A DNA stretch of 64,000 nt, from assembly GCF_022429565.1 (NCBI RefSeq), contig NZ_CP092487.1:2374001-2438000 (forward strand), written 5' to 3'. The notes below the pieces were generated by a model. That model saw nothing but the letters and a program-made list of their open reading frames with translations. It was not told where the DNA came from and searched no databases. Positions 45,668 to 54,731 of the stretch are shown here, one piece after another. This DNA is from Lutibacter sp. A64. Its GTDB lineage: Bacteria; Bacteroidota; Bacteroidia; Flavobacteriales; Flavobacteriaceae. Each line of letters opens with the position of its first letter. Position 1 is the first letter of the stretch. The position numbers and the translations under genes are program-made.

Positions 45668-45710
45668 GACTTTGAGACTTTACAACTTTGTGATTTTGCA
45701 ACTTTACAAC
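45668..45710. repeat. Degenerate 8-9-bp tandem array (ACTTTRYR units)
   Basis: Five imperfect units (GACTTTGA, GACTTTACA, ACTTTGTG, ATTTTGCA, ACTTTACA) fill the gap between two convergent genes and touch the stop codon of the minus-strand gene. It may act as a spacer or a bidirectional 3' end. Confidence 0.6.
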
Positions 45711-46216
45711 TAATCACTCTCTAAGGTGCTCATCATAAACTTGTACAATTCATCCATTTGTTTATGTCCTTTTCTCCTTCCAATTCTTCCTAAAACATAC
45801 ATTACAACCCATAAAACAGGTAATGCAAGTACTATTATTAATGCAATAATATAATCTTCTTTTAAAGTCCATTGAACATACGTCATTATAGAAAAACCAA
45901 TAAAAGCAACTGCCATAGCAAAATGAAAAAACATAAAAAAGGTCCAAAGTTGTGGTTTTGGACCAAATAAACCTTTTACAATAGTCTTTTCTGAATCGTC
46001 TTTTTCAATTTCAATATTTAATTGTGGCGACCAAAAATGATTTTCGTTAATAGGCACATCAATTATTATATGTCCATCAACAATTTTACTACAATATTTA
46101 CAGTCTTTATCATTTAATCGCTTCTTAAATCTTGAAATTAAAACATCCTGACTTTCAGTAAAATTCATTTTAAATCTAGGGCGTAAATGAATCTCGCTAT
46201 TTATTTGTACTTCCAT
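45710..46216 (-). CDS. Conserved-looking membrane protein, unknown function
   Basis: This 168-residue protein has a soluble N-terminal domain with a CKYCSK pair (about residues 38-43), beta strands HIIIDVPINENHFWSPQL, and two transmembrane helices (TFFMFFHFAMAVAFIGFSI, IIALIIVLALPVLWVVMYVL), then a basic tail (RIGRRKGHKQMDEL). I do not recognise the family. It lies between the CPBP gene and der, on the opposite strand to both. Confidence 0.65.
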   Translation of the reverse strand: MEVQINSEIHLRPRFKMNFTESQDVLISRFKKRLNDKDCKYCSKIVDGHIIIDVPINENHFWSPQLNIEIEKDDSEKTIVKGLFGPKPQLWTFFMFFHFAMAVAFIGFSIMTYVQWTLKEDYIIALIIVLALPVLWVVMYVLGRIGRRKGHKQMDELYKFMMSTLESD

Positions 46217-46308
46217 ATGTTTGGTTGGTTGAGATTTGAAATATAGTAAAATTAATTAAATGTCTAATTTTGAATTCATAATACTTTAAATTTCAAATTT
46301 AAATTGCT

Positions 46309-46316
46309 TAGTTTTG
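46309..46316 (+). promoter_or_regulatory. Promoter -7 element of der
   Basis: TAGTTTTG matches TAnnTTTG and lies 23 bp before the ATG at 46340. Because it sits downstream of the first possible in-frame start (46304), it supports 46340 as the true start. Confidence 0.6.
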
Positions 46317-46339
46317 CAAAAAATTTCAATACGAATTTT

Positions 46340-47641
46340 ATGAGCAATATTGTAGCCATTGTAGGAAGACCTAATGTTGGAAAATCAACTTTATTTAATC
46401 GTTTAGTACAACGTAGAGAAGCTATTGTAGATTCTGTAAGTGGTGTAACACGTGATAGACATTACGGAAAAAGCGACTGGAACGGAAAAGAATTTTCTGT
46501 AATTGATACCGGTGGTTATGCTGTGGGTTCTGATGATATTTTTGAAGAAGAAATTAGAAAACAAGTACAACTAGCTATTGAAGAAGCTGACATAATTGTT
46601 TTTGTTGTTGACGTAGAACAAGGAATTACCCCAATGGATAGTGAGGTTGCCAAAATTTTACGCAAAGTAAAAAAACCAATATTAATGGCTGTTAACAAAG
46701 TTGATAATGCCATGAGAGAAACCGATGCTTTTGAATTTTACAACCTTGGTTTAGGAGATTATTTTACAATTTCTTCTATAAACGGAAGTGGTACTGGTGA
46801 ACTATTAGATGCTTTGGCTGAAAAACTAGAAGACGCTCCTGAAGATGAAGAAGAATTGCCAAGATTTGCCGTTGTAGGCCGTCCAAATGCAGGAAAATCA
46901 TCATTTATAAACGCGTTAATTGGGCAAGATAGATTTGTAGTTACAGACATTGCTGGTACTACAAGAGATTCTATAGACACAAAATACAACCGTTTTGGTT
47001 TCGATTTTAACTTAGTTGATACTGCTGGAATTAGAAAAAAATCTAAAGTAAAAGAAGATTTAGAGTTTTATACGGTAATGAGAGCCGTTAGAGCCATAGA
47101 ACATTGCGATGTTGCAATTTTAGTTTTAGATGCAACACGTGGTTTTGAAGGACAAGATGAAAATATTTTTTGGCTAGCTGAAAAAAATAAAAAAGGAATT
47201 ATAATTTTAGTAAACAAATGGGATCTTATTGAAAAAGAAACCAACACAATGCGCGATTTTGAAGCGCAAGTAAGAAAAGAAATTGCTCCGTTTACAGATG
47301 TTCCAATTATATTTATTAGCACCTTAACAAAACAACGTATTTTTAAAGCTATTGAATCTGCTGTTGAAGTTTTTGAGAATAGAAAAAAACGAATTCCTAC
47401 TAGTAAACTTAACGATACTATGTTAGAAATTGTAAAACAATATTCGCCACCAGCTTATAAAGGTAAGTTTGTAAAAATTAAGTATTGTATGCAATTACCT
47501 ACACCAACACCACAATTTGTGTTTTTCTGTAATTTACCACAATACATTAGAGAACCTTACAAACGTTTTATTGAAAATAAATTACGCGAATTATACGATT
47601 TTAAAGGTGTGCCAATTATAATTTATTTTAGACAGAAGTAA
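46340..47641 (+). CDS. der: GTPase Der (EngA)
   Basis: The start is set at the ATG at 46340 ([17 protein letters not shown]), the standard Der N-terminus; an upstream in-frame start at 46304 would precede the promoter -7 element. The 433-residue protein has two consecutive GTPase domains (GRPNVGKST near 9 and GRPNAGKSS near 180), each with DTGG/DTAG and NKVD/NKWD, and a KH-like C-terminal domain. Der is needed for 50S ribosomal subunit assembly. Confidence 0.97.
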   Translation: MSNIVAIVGRPNVGKSTLFNRLVQRREAIVDSVSGVTRDRHYGKSDWNGKEFSVIDTGGYAVGSDDIFEEEIRKQVQLAIEEADIIVFVVDVEQGITPMDSEVAKILRKVKKPILMAVNKVDNAMRETDAFEFYNLGLGDYFTISSINGSGTGELLDALAEKLEDAPEDEEELPRFAVVGRPNAGKSSFINALIGQDRFVVTDIAGTTRDSIDTKYNRFGFDFNLVDTAGIRKKSKVKEDLEFYTVMRAVRAIEHCDVAILVLDATRGFEGQDENIFWLAEKNKKGIIILVNKWDLIEKETNTMRDFEAQVRKEIAPFTDVPIIFISTLTKQRIFKAIESAVEVFENRKKRIPTSKLNDTMLEIVKQYSPPAYKGKFVKIKYCMQLPTPTPQFVFFCNLPQYIREPYKRFIENKLRELYDFKGVPIIIYFRQK

Positions 47642-47702
47642 CAATTGTTTAAGTGTTAAATTATTGGTAGAAAATGCCAACAGAGGCTGTATTACTTATA
47701 AA

Positions 47703-48422
47703 TTAGCCTCCAATTCTTTTTATAAAATCGTCTTTATAATTATTACCAATTGGTATTCTAACCTCGTCAATTAAAATTCTATTTCGTTGTACAGAATGTA
47801 TATATTTTAATGAAACTATATATGATCTATGTACTCTAACAAATAAATTTACAGGTAATTTTTCTTCAATTTTTTTAAAACTACTTAAGGTTAAAATTGG
47901 CTTATGTGAATTAGAATAAATTTTAATATAATCTTTTAAACCTTCAATATATTTTATATCATCTAAGTTTAGTTTTATATTTTCATAATCGGCTTTTACA
48001 AAAATAAAATTACTCGGCTCTACTAAAGTTGTTGTTTGAGGCACTACTACTCTTTCTTCCTTGCTCTTCATTAAAAACACCTCTTGAGCTCTATTTACCG
48101 CTGTTAAAAACCTGTGGAATGGAATTGGTTTTACTAAATAATCTACCGCATTTAAATTAAAACCTTCAATAGCATAATGCGAATATGCAGTTGTAAAAAT
48201 AAATAACGGCTTTACATCTAAGGCTTTTATAAATTCTATTCCAGAAAAATCGGGCATTTCAATATCAGTAAAAATTAAATCTATATTATTACCTTTAACT
48301 ATTGAAATTGCTTCAATACCATTAGAACAAGTAGCAGCTAACTTTAAAAAAGGAACTTTTGATACAAAATCTTCTAACAATTCTACCGCTAAGGGTTCAT
48401 CATCTATAATTAAACAATTCAT
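47703..48422 (-). CDS. LytTR-family response regulator
   Basis: This 239-residue protein has a receiver domain (LIIDDEPLAVELLED; phospho-acceptor Asp near 53 in LIFTDIEMPDFSG; TTAYSHYAIEGF; VDYLVKPI) and a LytTR DNA-binding domain (IFVKADYENIKLNL, FVRVHRSYIVSLKYIHSVQR). Its start overlaps the stop of the kinase gene by one base. It forms a classic LytS/LytR-like pair for envelope or signalling control in Bacteroidota; target genes are unknown. Confidence 0.94.
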   Translation of the reverse strand: MNCLIIDDEPLAVELLEDFVSKVPFLKLAATCSNGIEAISIVKGNNIDLIFTDIEMPDFSGIEFIKALDVKPLFIFTTAYSHYAIEGFNLNAVDYLVKPIPFHRFLTAVNRAQEVFLMKSKEERVVVPQTTTLVEPSNFIFVKADYENIKLNLDDIKYIEGLKDYIKIYSNSHKPILTLSSFKKIEEKLPVNLFVRVHRSYIVSLKYIHSVQRNRILIDEVRIPIGNNYKDDFIKRIGG

Positions 48423-49477
48423 TATCTTTTTAAATTTAGTACTAATTCTACACTATATATTTTTTCTGAAGCTGTAATTTTTAAAGAATGTGTTTTAGGA
48501 TATAATAAGTTTAGCCTACTTTTAATGTTTTGTAATCCAATACCAGAATTATCTTTATTTTTTTCGTTTACAGAAATATAATTTTTACTACTTAACGTTA
48601 ACTCTTGCCCTTCAATAGAAATTTGAATATTTATATTAGTTTTACCTGTATAATCTGTTCCATATTTAAAAGCATTTTCAATAAATGAAATTAGCAATAA
48701 TGGCTCTATATAATGGTCTAAATTACCTCTAGCATTAAAACGAACACCGCTAGAGTCTTTTAATCGAAGATTTTGAAGTGCTATGTAATTTTTTATATAT
48801 TCTACCTCTTTTTTTAAAGATACATATTCTTTATCCGTTTCATATAACATATACCGCATTAATTCAGATAATGTTATAATTGCGTCTGTAGTAAAATCTG
48901 ATTTTTTATTAGCTAATGAATAAATACTGTTTAATGAATTAAACAAAAAATGAGGGTTTATTTGAGCTTTTAAAAAAGAAAGTTCTGTATTTATTTTTTG
49001 AGTTTCTATTAAGGCTTTCTGTTTTTCATTTTTATACCATTCTGAAACCAATTTCATACTTGCTCCTACGGCAAATAAAAGCACTCCATATAAAATTTGA
49101 ACACCCATAAAAATATTTCTATTAGGTCTTAAAGGTCGTTTATCTAGTGATCTAAAATCCATTTGATTAGCAACCATTTCTGGATTTATATCTCTTGGAG
49201 GAAGTAATACATCTTTTAAATAACTTAGCAGAAAAATAAATGAAATTGATACAACTACGTATAACAGAATTTTTTTATTCAGCAATAGTCTTGGTACTAG
49301 TATGCTATAATTTAAATAGAATATTAAAATATCTAATAATGTTCTCACATAAAATTGATATTCTAAAGGAAAGGCTTGAAATCTATTATAAAAAGCCAAC
49401 ATACTTATTAAAACAACAAGCATCCAGCATAGTGTGTGGATAATAATTGGGTTTATATTTTTAAAATAAATTTTCAA
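48422..49477 (-). CDS. LytS-like sensor histidine kinase
   Basis: This 351-residue protein has four N-terminal transmembrane helices without a recognised ligand domain and a His_kinase (PF06580) module: AQINPHFLFNSLNSIYSL with phosphorylated His near 176, then ENAFKYG and SGIGLQNIKSRLNLLYP for ATP binding. It phosphorylates the LytTR regulator encoded directly downstream. The signal is unknown. The PUL does not seem linked, being 25 kb away. Confidence 0.93.
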   Translation of the reverse strand: MKIYFKNINPIIIHTLCWMLVVLISMLAFYNRFQAFPLEYQFYVRTLLDILIFYLNYSILVPRLLLNKKILLYVVVSISFIFLLSYLKDVLLPPRDINPEMVANQMDFRSLDKRPLRPNRNIFMGVQILYGVLLFAVGASMKLVSEWYKNEKQKALIETQKINTELSFLKAQINPHFLFNSLNSIYSLANKKSDFTTDAIITLSELMRYMLYETDKEYVSLKKEVEYIKNYIALQNLRLKDSSGVRFNARGNLDHYIEPLLLISFIENAFKYGTDYTGKTNINIQISIEGQELTLSSKNYISVNEKNKDNSGIGLQNIKSRLNLLYPKTHSLKITASEKIYSVELVLNLKR

Positions 49478-49789
49478 TAGAATTATTTAAGTTTAAGGTA
49501 CAAATTTAATTTTAATAGTAGCTTTAATCGTTTTTTTAATTGTAATAAGATGTTAAAAATTTAAAACTTGTTTTTAATAAAAATAAAGAAGCTATCTAAA
49601 AAATGAGAAAACATCTATTTAAACTCGCTTACTCGCCTATTTTATATTTTACAATATGAAATAGAAATCTGCGCTTTCAAATTCTCAAAACTAATTAATC
49701 ACTAGTTTTATGAGATGCTAAAACAAGTTCAGCATAACGATTTTCAATATTTTTTAGACAGCTCTTCTTCCTAAAATCAACCCTATGTT
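49478..49789. repeat. Intergenic with a REP-like palindromic element
   Basis: The 312-bp gap holds no gene. At 49711-49739 lies an imperfect palindrome: GATGCTAAAAC, AA, GTTCAGCAT, then AACG. It resembles short extragenic palindromes with GAACTTGTTTCAG-type cores that I remember as common in Flavobacteriaceae. The rest is AT-rich, without other structure that I can identify. Confidence 0.5.
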
Positions 49790-50776
49790 TTAATCGTCTT
49801 CGTCAACTTCTTCTAAAGGTCTGTATTCCCAATTGTCATCAAAATAATAACTACCACTTCTTCCCATTAATACAAACGCTTTGTCTGAAAAGCTAAACGA
49901 AACAGCATCTTGTCTAGCAGTTCCTTCAAAATCTGGATCTTCATCCCAAGTATCTGTTGCTGGATCATATACCCATAAATTTTTAGAAATACCTGAAGAT
50001 TCACCAGTTGCAATATATCCTAAACCATCTAATGTAAATGAAACCCCACTTGAAAGCAACACACTATAATCTGAATCATCATCATCTAAATCTGTTAATC
50101 TTGTCCAAGTTTTAGAAGAACCATCAAACATATAAAAGTCGTTTTCATAAGCTCCATTTCTTAAACCTGAAGCTAAGTAAGCATTGTCGTTAATAACAAA
50201 AACCAATGCATCTTTTCTTTTATCACCACCAAAACCAACAGCTTGTGCCCAGCTATCAGTAGCATCATCATATTCATAAAAATCTTTTAACTCACTTCCG
50301 TCGTATCCAGTACCAATATAACCTTTGTTACCTACAGAAAACCCAACAGCACCATATCTAGCTGTACCAATAAAATCTGCTTTTTGCTCCCAAGTATCTG
50401 TAGATGGGTCGTAACACCAAAAATCATTTAGTTTATCCTCTCCATCGTAACCAGTACCTATATAACCTTTTCCATTTAATTCAAAACCAACGGCTCCACT
50501 TCTTGCAACACCAGGAAAATCAGCTAATCTCACCCAATAATCTCCATTTTTATTATATTCCCAAAGATCACTTAAATAATCATCTCCATCATATCCTGTT
50601 ACTATATATCCTTTATCACCTATTACAAATGAAACAGAATTACCTCTTGCGTCTCCATCAAATGATGAACTTTCAACCCAGTTACCATACTCTGTATCAT
50701 CGTCTGATGAACAAGAAATACTTATTACGGCAATTAAAATTGTTAAACATTTTAAATACATTTTTTTTGAAATCAT
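49790..50776 (-). CDS. Kelch-repeat lipoprotein
   Basis: The start at 50776 (MISKKMYLKC) comes after the upstream stop; a longer frame would overlap it. The protein is about 328 residues with lipobox (AVISISCSS). Six Kelch-like blades repeat every 45-50 residues: GDKGYIVTGYDGD, NGKGYIGTGYDGE, GNKGYIGTGYDGS, NDNAYLASGLRNG, DGLGYIATGES and SDKAFVLMGRSGS, each followed by W-x-Y-D-T-W-like turns. It ends with an acidic tail (EEVDEDD). Kelch propellers mediate binding. It pairs with the barrel gene upstream (10-bp gap), suggesting a surface complex. Confidence 0.85.
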   Translation of the reverse strand: MISKKMYLKCLTILIAVISISCSSDDDTEYGNWVESSSFDGDARGNSVSFVIGDKGYIVTGYDGDDYLSDLWEYNKNGDYWVRLADFPGVARSGAVGFELNGKGYIGTGYDGEDKLNDFWCYDPSTDTWEQKADFIGTARYGAVGFSVGNKGYIGTGYDGSELKDFYEYDDATDSWAQAVGFGGDKRKDALVFVINDNAYLASGLRNGAYENDFYMFDGSSKTWTRLTDLDDDDSDYSVLLSSGVSFTLDGLGYIATGESSGISKNLWVYDPATDTWDEDPDFEGTARQDAVSFSFSDKAFVLMGRSGSYYFDDNWEYRPLEEVDEDD

Positions 50777-50786
50777 AATCTTCTTT

Positions 50787-51665
50787 TTAACTTTTATCAT
50801 TTAATAAATTGAATTTTAAACTAACGCCTGCGCTAAAATTATTTTTAGTTTTAAATTCATACACACTATTCAAATTTTTATCTAATAATTTATAATCGGA
50901 TTTTAATTGATATCCTGCATCAACTTCTATTTTCCAATTACCATCTATACTATGACTGTATTTTAGGCCTGAAATAATAGACTGAAATTGTGCTTTTTCA
51001 ACCTCATCATCTATATTCACCACTATTTCATTTGTTATATTTGAGTAAAATCCTTTTGGTTTTGCATACAAACTAAATTGATTTCTTGTATTTACTTTAT
51101 ACAAAAATTCTGTAATTGGAAAACCTACACTATAAGTTAATTTTTGGTTTATAGCTCCTGCAATACTTACAACCGGTATTGGCGTACTAAATCCGTAAGA
51201 TGAATTTCTAATAACTCCAAATTTAAGTTTGTTATTAGTAAACATTTTAGAAAAAATAACAGCTCCATTAAATACAACATCATCAAAAGAAATATTAGAT
51301 TCAAAATTTGATGAAATTGAAGGAGAAGCACTAATTAAATATCCCCAACCATTTAAAATTTCTTTCTTAAATTGTAATGCATATGCAACAGATTTAAAAC
51401 TTTCAATACCTAAAAGGCTTTCATTTAAAATTTCATCAGAGTTGTAATCAATTTTATAATTAGAATATGCCAAACTGTTTGTTAAAACACCTTCTTTAAA
51501 ATCTATTGAATAGTTAAAAGTAATATTAGTATCCTGAAAACCAACAGAATTGGAGCTACTAGGAACGTAATTAAATTCTGTTACAAACAGATTATCTGTT
51601 TGAGCTACAATTAAATTTGTACCTAATATTAAAACAATTAACAATACTCTTAAAACCATTATCAT
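50787..51665 (-). CDS. Outer-membrane beta-barrel-like protein (DUF6268-type)
   Basis: This 292-residue protein has a signal peptide (ILGTNLIVAQT) and alternating amphipathic strands (NITFNYSIDFKEGVLTNSLA, LKFGVIRNSSYGF, FSAGVSLKFNLL) typical of small outer-membrane barrels. It resembles DUF6268 proteins, although I would not rely on that name. It is co-transcribed with the Kelch lipoprotein; the two may act together at the outer membrane. Confidence 0.65.
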   Translation of the reverse strand: MIMVLRVLLIVLILGTNLIVAQTDNLFVTEFNYVPSSSNSVGFQDTNITFNYSIDFKEGVLTNSLAYSNYKIDYNSDEILNESLLGIESFKSVAYALQFKKEILNGWGYLISASPSISSNFESNISFDDVVFNGAVIFSKMFTNNKLKFGVIRNSSYGFSTPIPVVSIAGAINQKLTYSVGFPITEFLYKVNTRNQFSLYAKPKGFYSNITNEIVVNIDDEVEKAQFQSIISGLKYSHSIDGNWKIEVDAGYQLKSDYKLLDKNLNSVYEFKTKNNFSAGVSLKFNLLNDKS

Positions 51666-51896
51666 TTATAATTATTTTTCAAAAGTATTTAGTTATTATT
51701 TGTATAGATACCTAAAATATACTAACAAGCATTTTTTATCTACCTAAAGCCTCTTATAATCTATGAAGCTTAATATATGCTGATTATTAGCTGTTTAACA
51801 TTTTATTAACTTTTTTATCGATACAATTCAAGTACTCATCTATTTTACAGTGGTAAAACAAATGGGTTAAAATACCTTTACACAAAAAATAGAATA

Positions 51897-53198
51897 ATGA
51901 GAAACTATTTATTGATACTTTTTCTAAGTTTTACTGCATTTATCGCTTGTGAAAGTGATGCAGATACGTATACCGTAGGAGAAGATTTTTTAGATGTAGA
52001 TACCAATGTTATTGTAACAGACACAATATCAATTGAAACATCAACCATACAATTAGATTCTGTAAATACAACAAACCCTACCCGCTTACTAATTGGTGCT
52101 TTGCAAGATCAAGATTTTGGTAATTTAAAAAGTAAAAGCTTCTTTAACTTACTCACATCTACGTATGATATTGACAATGATGCTACTTTCGATTCTATTG
52201 GTATAATTTTATATTACGACACCTATTATTACGGAGATACCACTACAGTACAAACGTTTAAAGTTTACGAAATAACAGAGAATTTTGAATCGTATAATGA
52301 AGATGATGCTAATTTTTACAATACTTCAACCTTAGAATATAGTGATACAACTTTAGGAGAACTCACTTTTATACCATACCCAAATAAAAAGGATTCTATT
52401 TACATACCTATAAACCATGATTTTGGAAATGATTTGTTTGAAAAACTTCAAGATAACGATATTAATAATTCTGATGATTTATATCAAATTTTTAAAGGTT
52501 TAACAATTGCACCAGACGAAAATAGTAATGCCGTACTTGGTTTTAGCCAATCTTCTGCCGTAATGAGAATGTATTACACCATAAAAAGTGAAGATGATGA
52601 AGACAATGATTATTACAACGATTTTACCATACAAAGTTATACTCAAAGTTTTAACCAAACAACAAGCGATAAATCTAATACGGTATTAAATTCTATTGAA
52701 TCCTATACAGATATTTTAAGCACCAAAAACACAGGTAATCTAGCATATATTCAATCTGGAACATCACTTAATATGCGGGTAGAATTCCCTTCAATCAGAA
52801 ATTTAAACGCATTAGAACAAAACAGTACTGCTATTAATGCTTCATTAAAATTTTATCCTACATTAGAAAGCTATGATACTAATTATACTGGAGCAGATTC
52901 GCTTGCCGTATATGTAATTGACAAAAAAAATAGAGTTATAAGCCAATTATCAAACTTAAGCGGAAGCTCTGTTTACGCAACATTAAACACCCAAAATGAT
53001 GAGTTTGATTCTAAAAATTATTACACAGCCGATTTAACATATTTTATAGAACAAGTTTTAACCAGTAGTTATAATTTAGATTACGCTTTATTATTTCAAC
53101 TTCCTAATAACAATAATGGTGTTAATAAAATAAATATTTATGATGCTGATAGTTCGGAACACAGTATGAAACTTTCAGTTACTTATTTACTCTATTAA
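51897..53198 (+). CDS. DUF4270-type lipoprotein
   Basis: This 433-residue lipoprotein (FTAFIACESDADT, Cys near 18) opens with the family pattern VGEDFLDVDTNVIVTDT and repeats beta-rich domains (TRLLIGALQDQDFGNLKSKS, FDSIGIILYYDTYYYGDTT). DUF4270 proteins are widespread in Flavobacteriia and Cytophagia, probably surface-exposed. A second half (about 250-430) has similar strand patterns and ends MKLSVTYLLY. Function is unknown. It is followed by a barrel gene, an arrangement that suggests cooperation at the outer membrane. Confidence 0.8.
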   Translation: MRNYLLILFLSFTAFIACESDADTYTVGEDFLDVDTNVIVTDTISIETSTIQLDSVNTTNPTRLLIGALQDQDFGNLKSKSFFNLLTSTYDIDNDATFDSIGIILYYDTYYYGDTTTVQTFKVYEITENFESYNEDDANFYNTSTLEYSDTTLGELTFIPYPNKKDSIYIPINHDFGNDLFEKLQDNDINNSDDLYQIFKGLTIAPDENSNAVLGFSQSSAVMRMYYTIKSEDDEDNDYYNDFTIQSYTQSFNQTTSDKSNTVLNSIESYTDILSTKNTGNLAYIQSGTSLNMRVEFPSIRNLNALEQNSTAINASLKFYPTLESYDTNYTGADSLAVYVIDKKNRVISQLSNLSGSSVYATLNTQNDEFDSKNYYTADLTYFIEQVLTSSYNLDYALLFQLPNNNNGVNKINIYDADSSEHSMKLSVTYLLY

Positions 53199-53309
53199 TT
53201 TTAAAATTTAAATCTATAAAACCAGCATACTAAAAGTTACAAACAACTAACAATATGCCCGTTATTAACAGCTTAGAAATAAGATCTTAAAAAAACATAA
53301 TACAAACAC

Positions 53310-54566
53310 ATGAAAAAAATACTATTTTCATTTCTAATAGTTACCTATACATCCGTTTTTGTTGCAAAAGCACAAAGCGATTTTAGTTCTCCCTATTCAT
53401 TATTTGGTTTAGGTGTAGAAAACTCGAACTATTTTGGAGGTTTTTCAGCCCTTGGAAATACAGGTATTGCAAGTAAAAATCTTTTTTCAATTAACAAAGC
53501 AAATCCGGCATCTATAACTTCAATAGCTTCAAGTTCATTTTTATATGAATTTGGTTTAAATAGTACTTTTTCTCATAAAGAAACTTTAAATTCTTCACAA
53601 AAAAACACCGATTTTAATGTTTCTCATTTAGCATTTGCTTTTCAAGTAAAAGATTATTGGAAAATGAATTTTGGATTGGTTCCTTATTCTAAAGTTAGTT
53701 ACGACATTGATTTAATTAAACCTGTTGAAGGATCTTCACAATATATAAGCACCTCAATATCTGGTTCTGGAGGAATAAATGAAGTGTTTTGGGGAAACGG
53801 TATAAAACTTAGTAAAAATCTCTCTGTTGGTTTTGAATTATCTGCACTGTTTGGTAATATAAACGAAACTCAATTAATTTATATTGGTTCTTCATACGCA
53901 AATCTAACAAATTCTAAAAATTATTTTGGATTGGGATTAAACACCGGTTTACAATACACTATTAATAATATTTTTGGAACAGAAACAACTTTTGGTGCTA
54001 CGCTTAATATACCAACCTCATTAAGCGGTACAGAAGATGAAACTGGAACCAAATCCTTTTCGGGGTCAGGTGAACTTGATATTTTAAACGAAACAGATAT
54101 TGAGCTCAACGATTATGATTTACCTTTAAAAATCGGCTTTGGTATTTCTTCAATAATCAACAAAAACTTAACAGTAAATGTAGATTATAAAAAAAATTAT
54201 TGGTCAGAAACCTACACTTCAAACAACACGTATAAATATCAAGATCAAGAAATTTATGGAGCTGGAGTTGAATACCAACCTACAAAAAATTTAAATACTT
54301 TTTGGAACAACTTAAAATATAGAGCCGGTGTAAACTATAACTCTGGATATTTAATTTTATCAAAACAAAAAATAGACAATTATGCAGTTTCTTTAGGAGT
54401 TGGAATTCCACTTTCTAAAAGTATTTACACCTCCATGATTAATATTAATTACTCTTACGGAAAAGAAGGAACTATTAACAATCAGCTAATACAAGACAAT
54501 TACCATAAACTATCTTTAAATTTAAGTTTATTAGGAAATTGGTTTCAAAAAAGAAAGATTTTTTAA
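53310..54566 (+). CDS. Outer-membrane beta-barrel protein (FadL/PorV-like architecture)
   Basis: This 418-residue protein has a signal peptide (SVFVAKAQSD) and a start, PYSLFGLGVENSNYFGG and ALGNTGIASKNLFSINKANP, that resembles FadL/PorV-like barrels of Bacteroidota. It continues with 14 or so amphipathic strands (FGLVPYSKVSYDIDLI, FGLGLNTGLQYTINN) and ends KLSLNLSLLGNWF. Such proteins transport hydrophobic compounds or anchor secreted proteins. It lies 111 bp downstream of the DUF4270 gene. Confidence 0.7.
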   Translation: MKKILFSFLIVTYTSVFVAKAQSDFSSPYSLFGLGVENSNYFGGFSALGNTGIASKNLFSINKANPASITSIASSSFLYEFGLNSTFSHKETLNSSQKNTDFNVSHLAFAFQVKDYWKMNFGLVPYSKVSYDIDLIKPVEGSSQYISTSISGSGGINEVFWGNGIKLSKNLSVGFELSALFGNINETQLIYIGSSYANLTNSKNYFGLGLNTGLQYTINNIFGTETTFGATLNIPTSLSGTEDETGTKSFSGSGELDILNETDIELNDYDLPLKIGFGISSIINKNLTVNVDYKKNYWSETYTSNNTYKYQDQEIYGAGVEYQPTKNLNTFWNNLKYRAGVNYNSGYLILSKQKIDNYAVSLGVGIPLSKSIYTSMININYSYGKEGTINNQLIQDNYHKLSLNLSLLGNWFQKRKIF

Positions 54567-54640
54567 TTAAACAAGCGTTATTTAACTTTTAAAATAGCAT
54601 TTACACACTAAAATTTTATATTAATTTTCTTGTTTTTAAA

Positions 54641-54679
54641 AAACTATATGTGCTTTTACTCACATATAGTTTTTTTTTA
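54641..54679 (+). terminator. Rho-independent terminator before cydAB
   Basis: A 13-bp perfect stem AAAACTATATGTG (54641-54653) with its complement at 54662-54674, 8-nt loop, and nine Ts. It separates the barrel gene from cydA. Confidence 0.9.
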
Positions 54680-54731
54680 ATTTGTACTTTCGTGTATACA
54701 ATTTACTAATTTATTTTAAATAGTTCACCAA

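Noticed and set aside
47703-49477. Regulator of the PUL
   Set aside because: LytS/LytTR pairs are not known PUL regulators of the HTCS or SusR type, and this one is about 25 kb away beyond core genes.
50404-50778. Plus-strand 124-residue frame rich in His, Leu and Tyr
   Set aside because: It is the reverse shadow of the Kelch repeats; its periodic composition follows from the repeats on the other strand.
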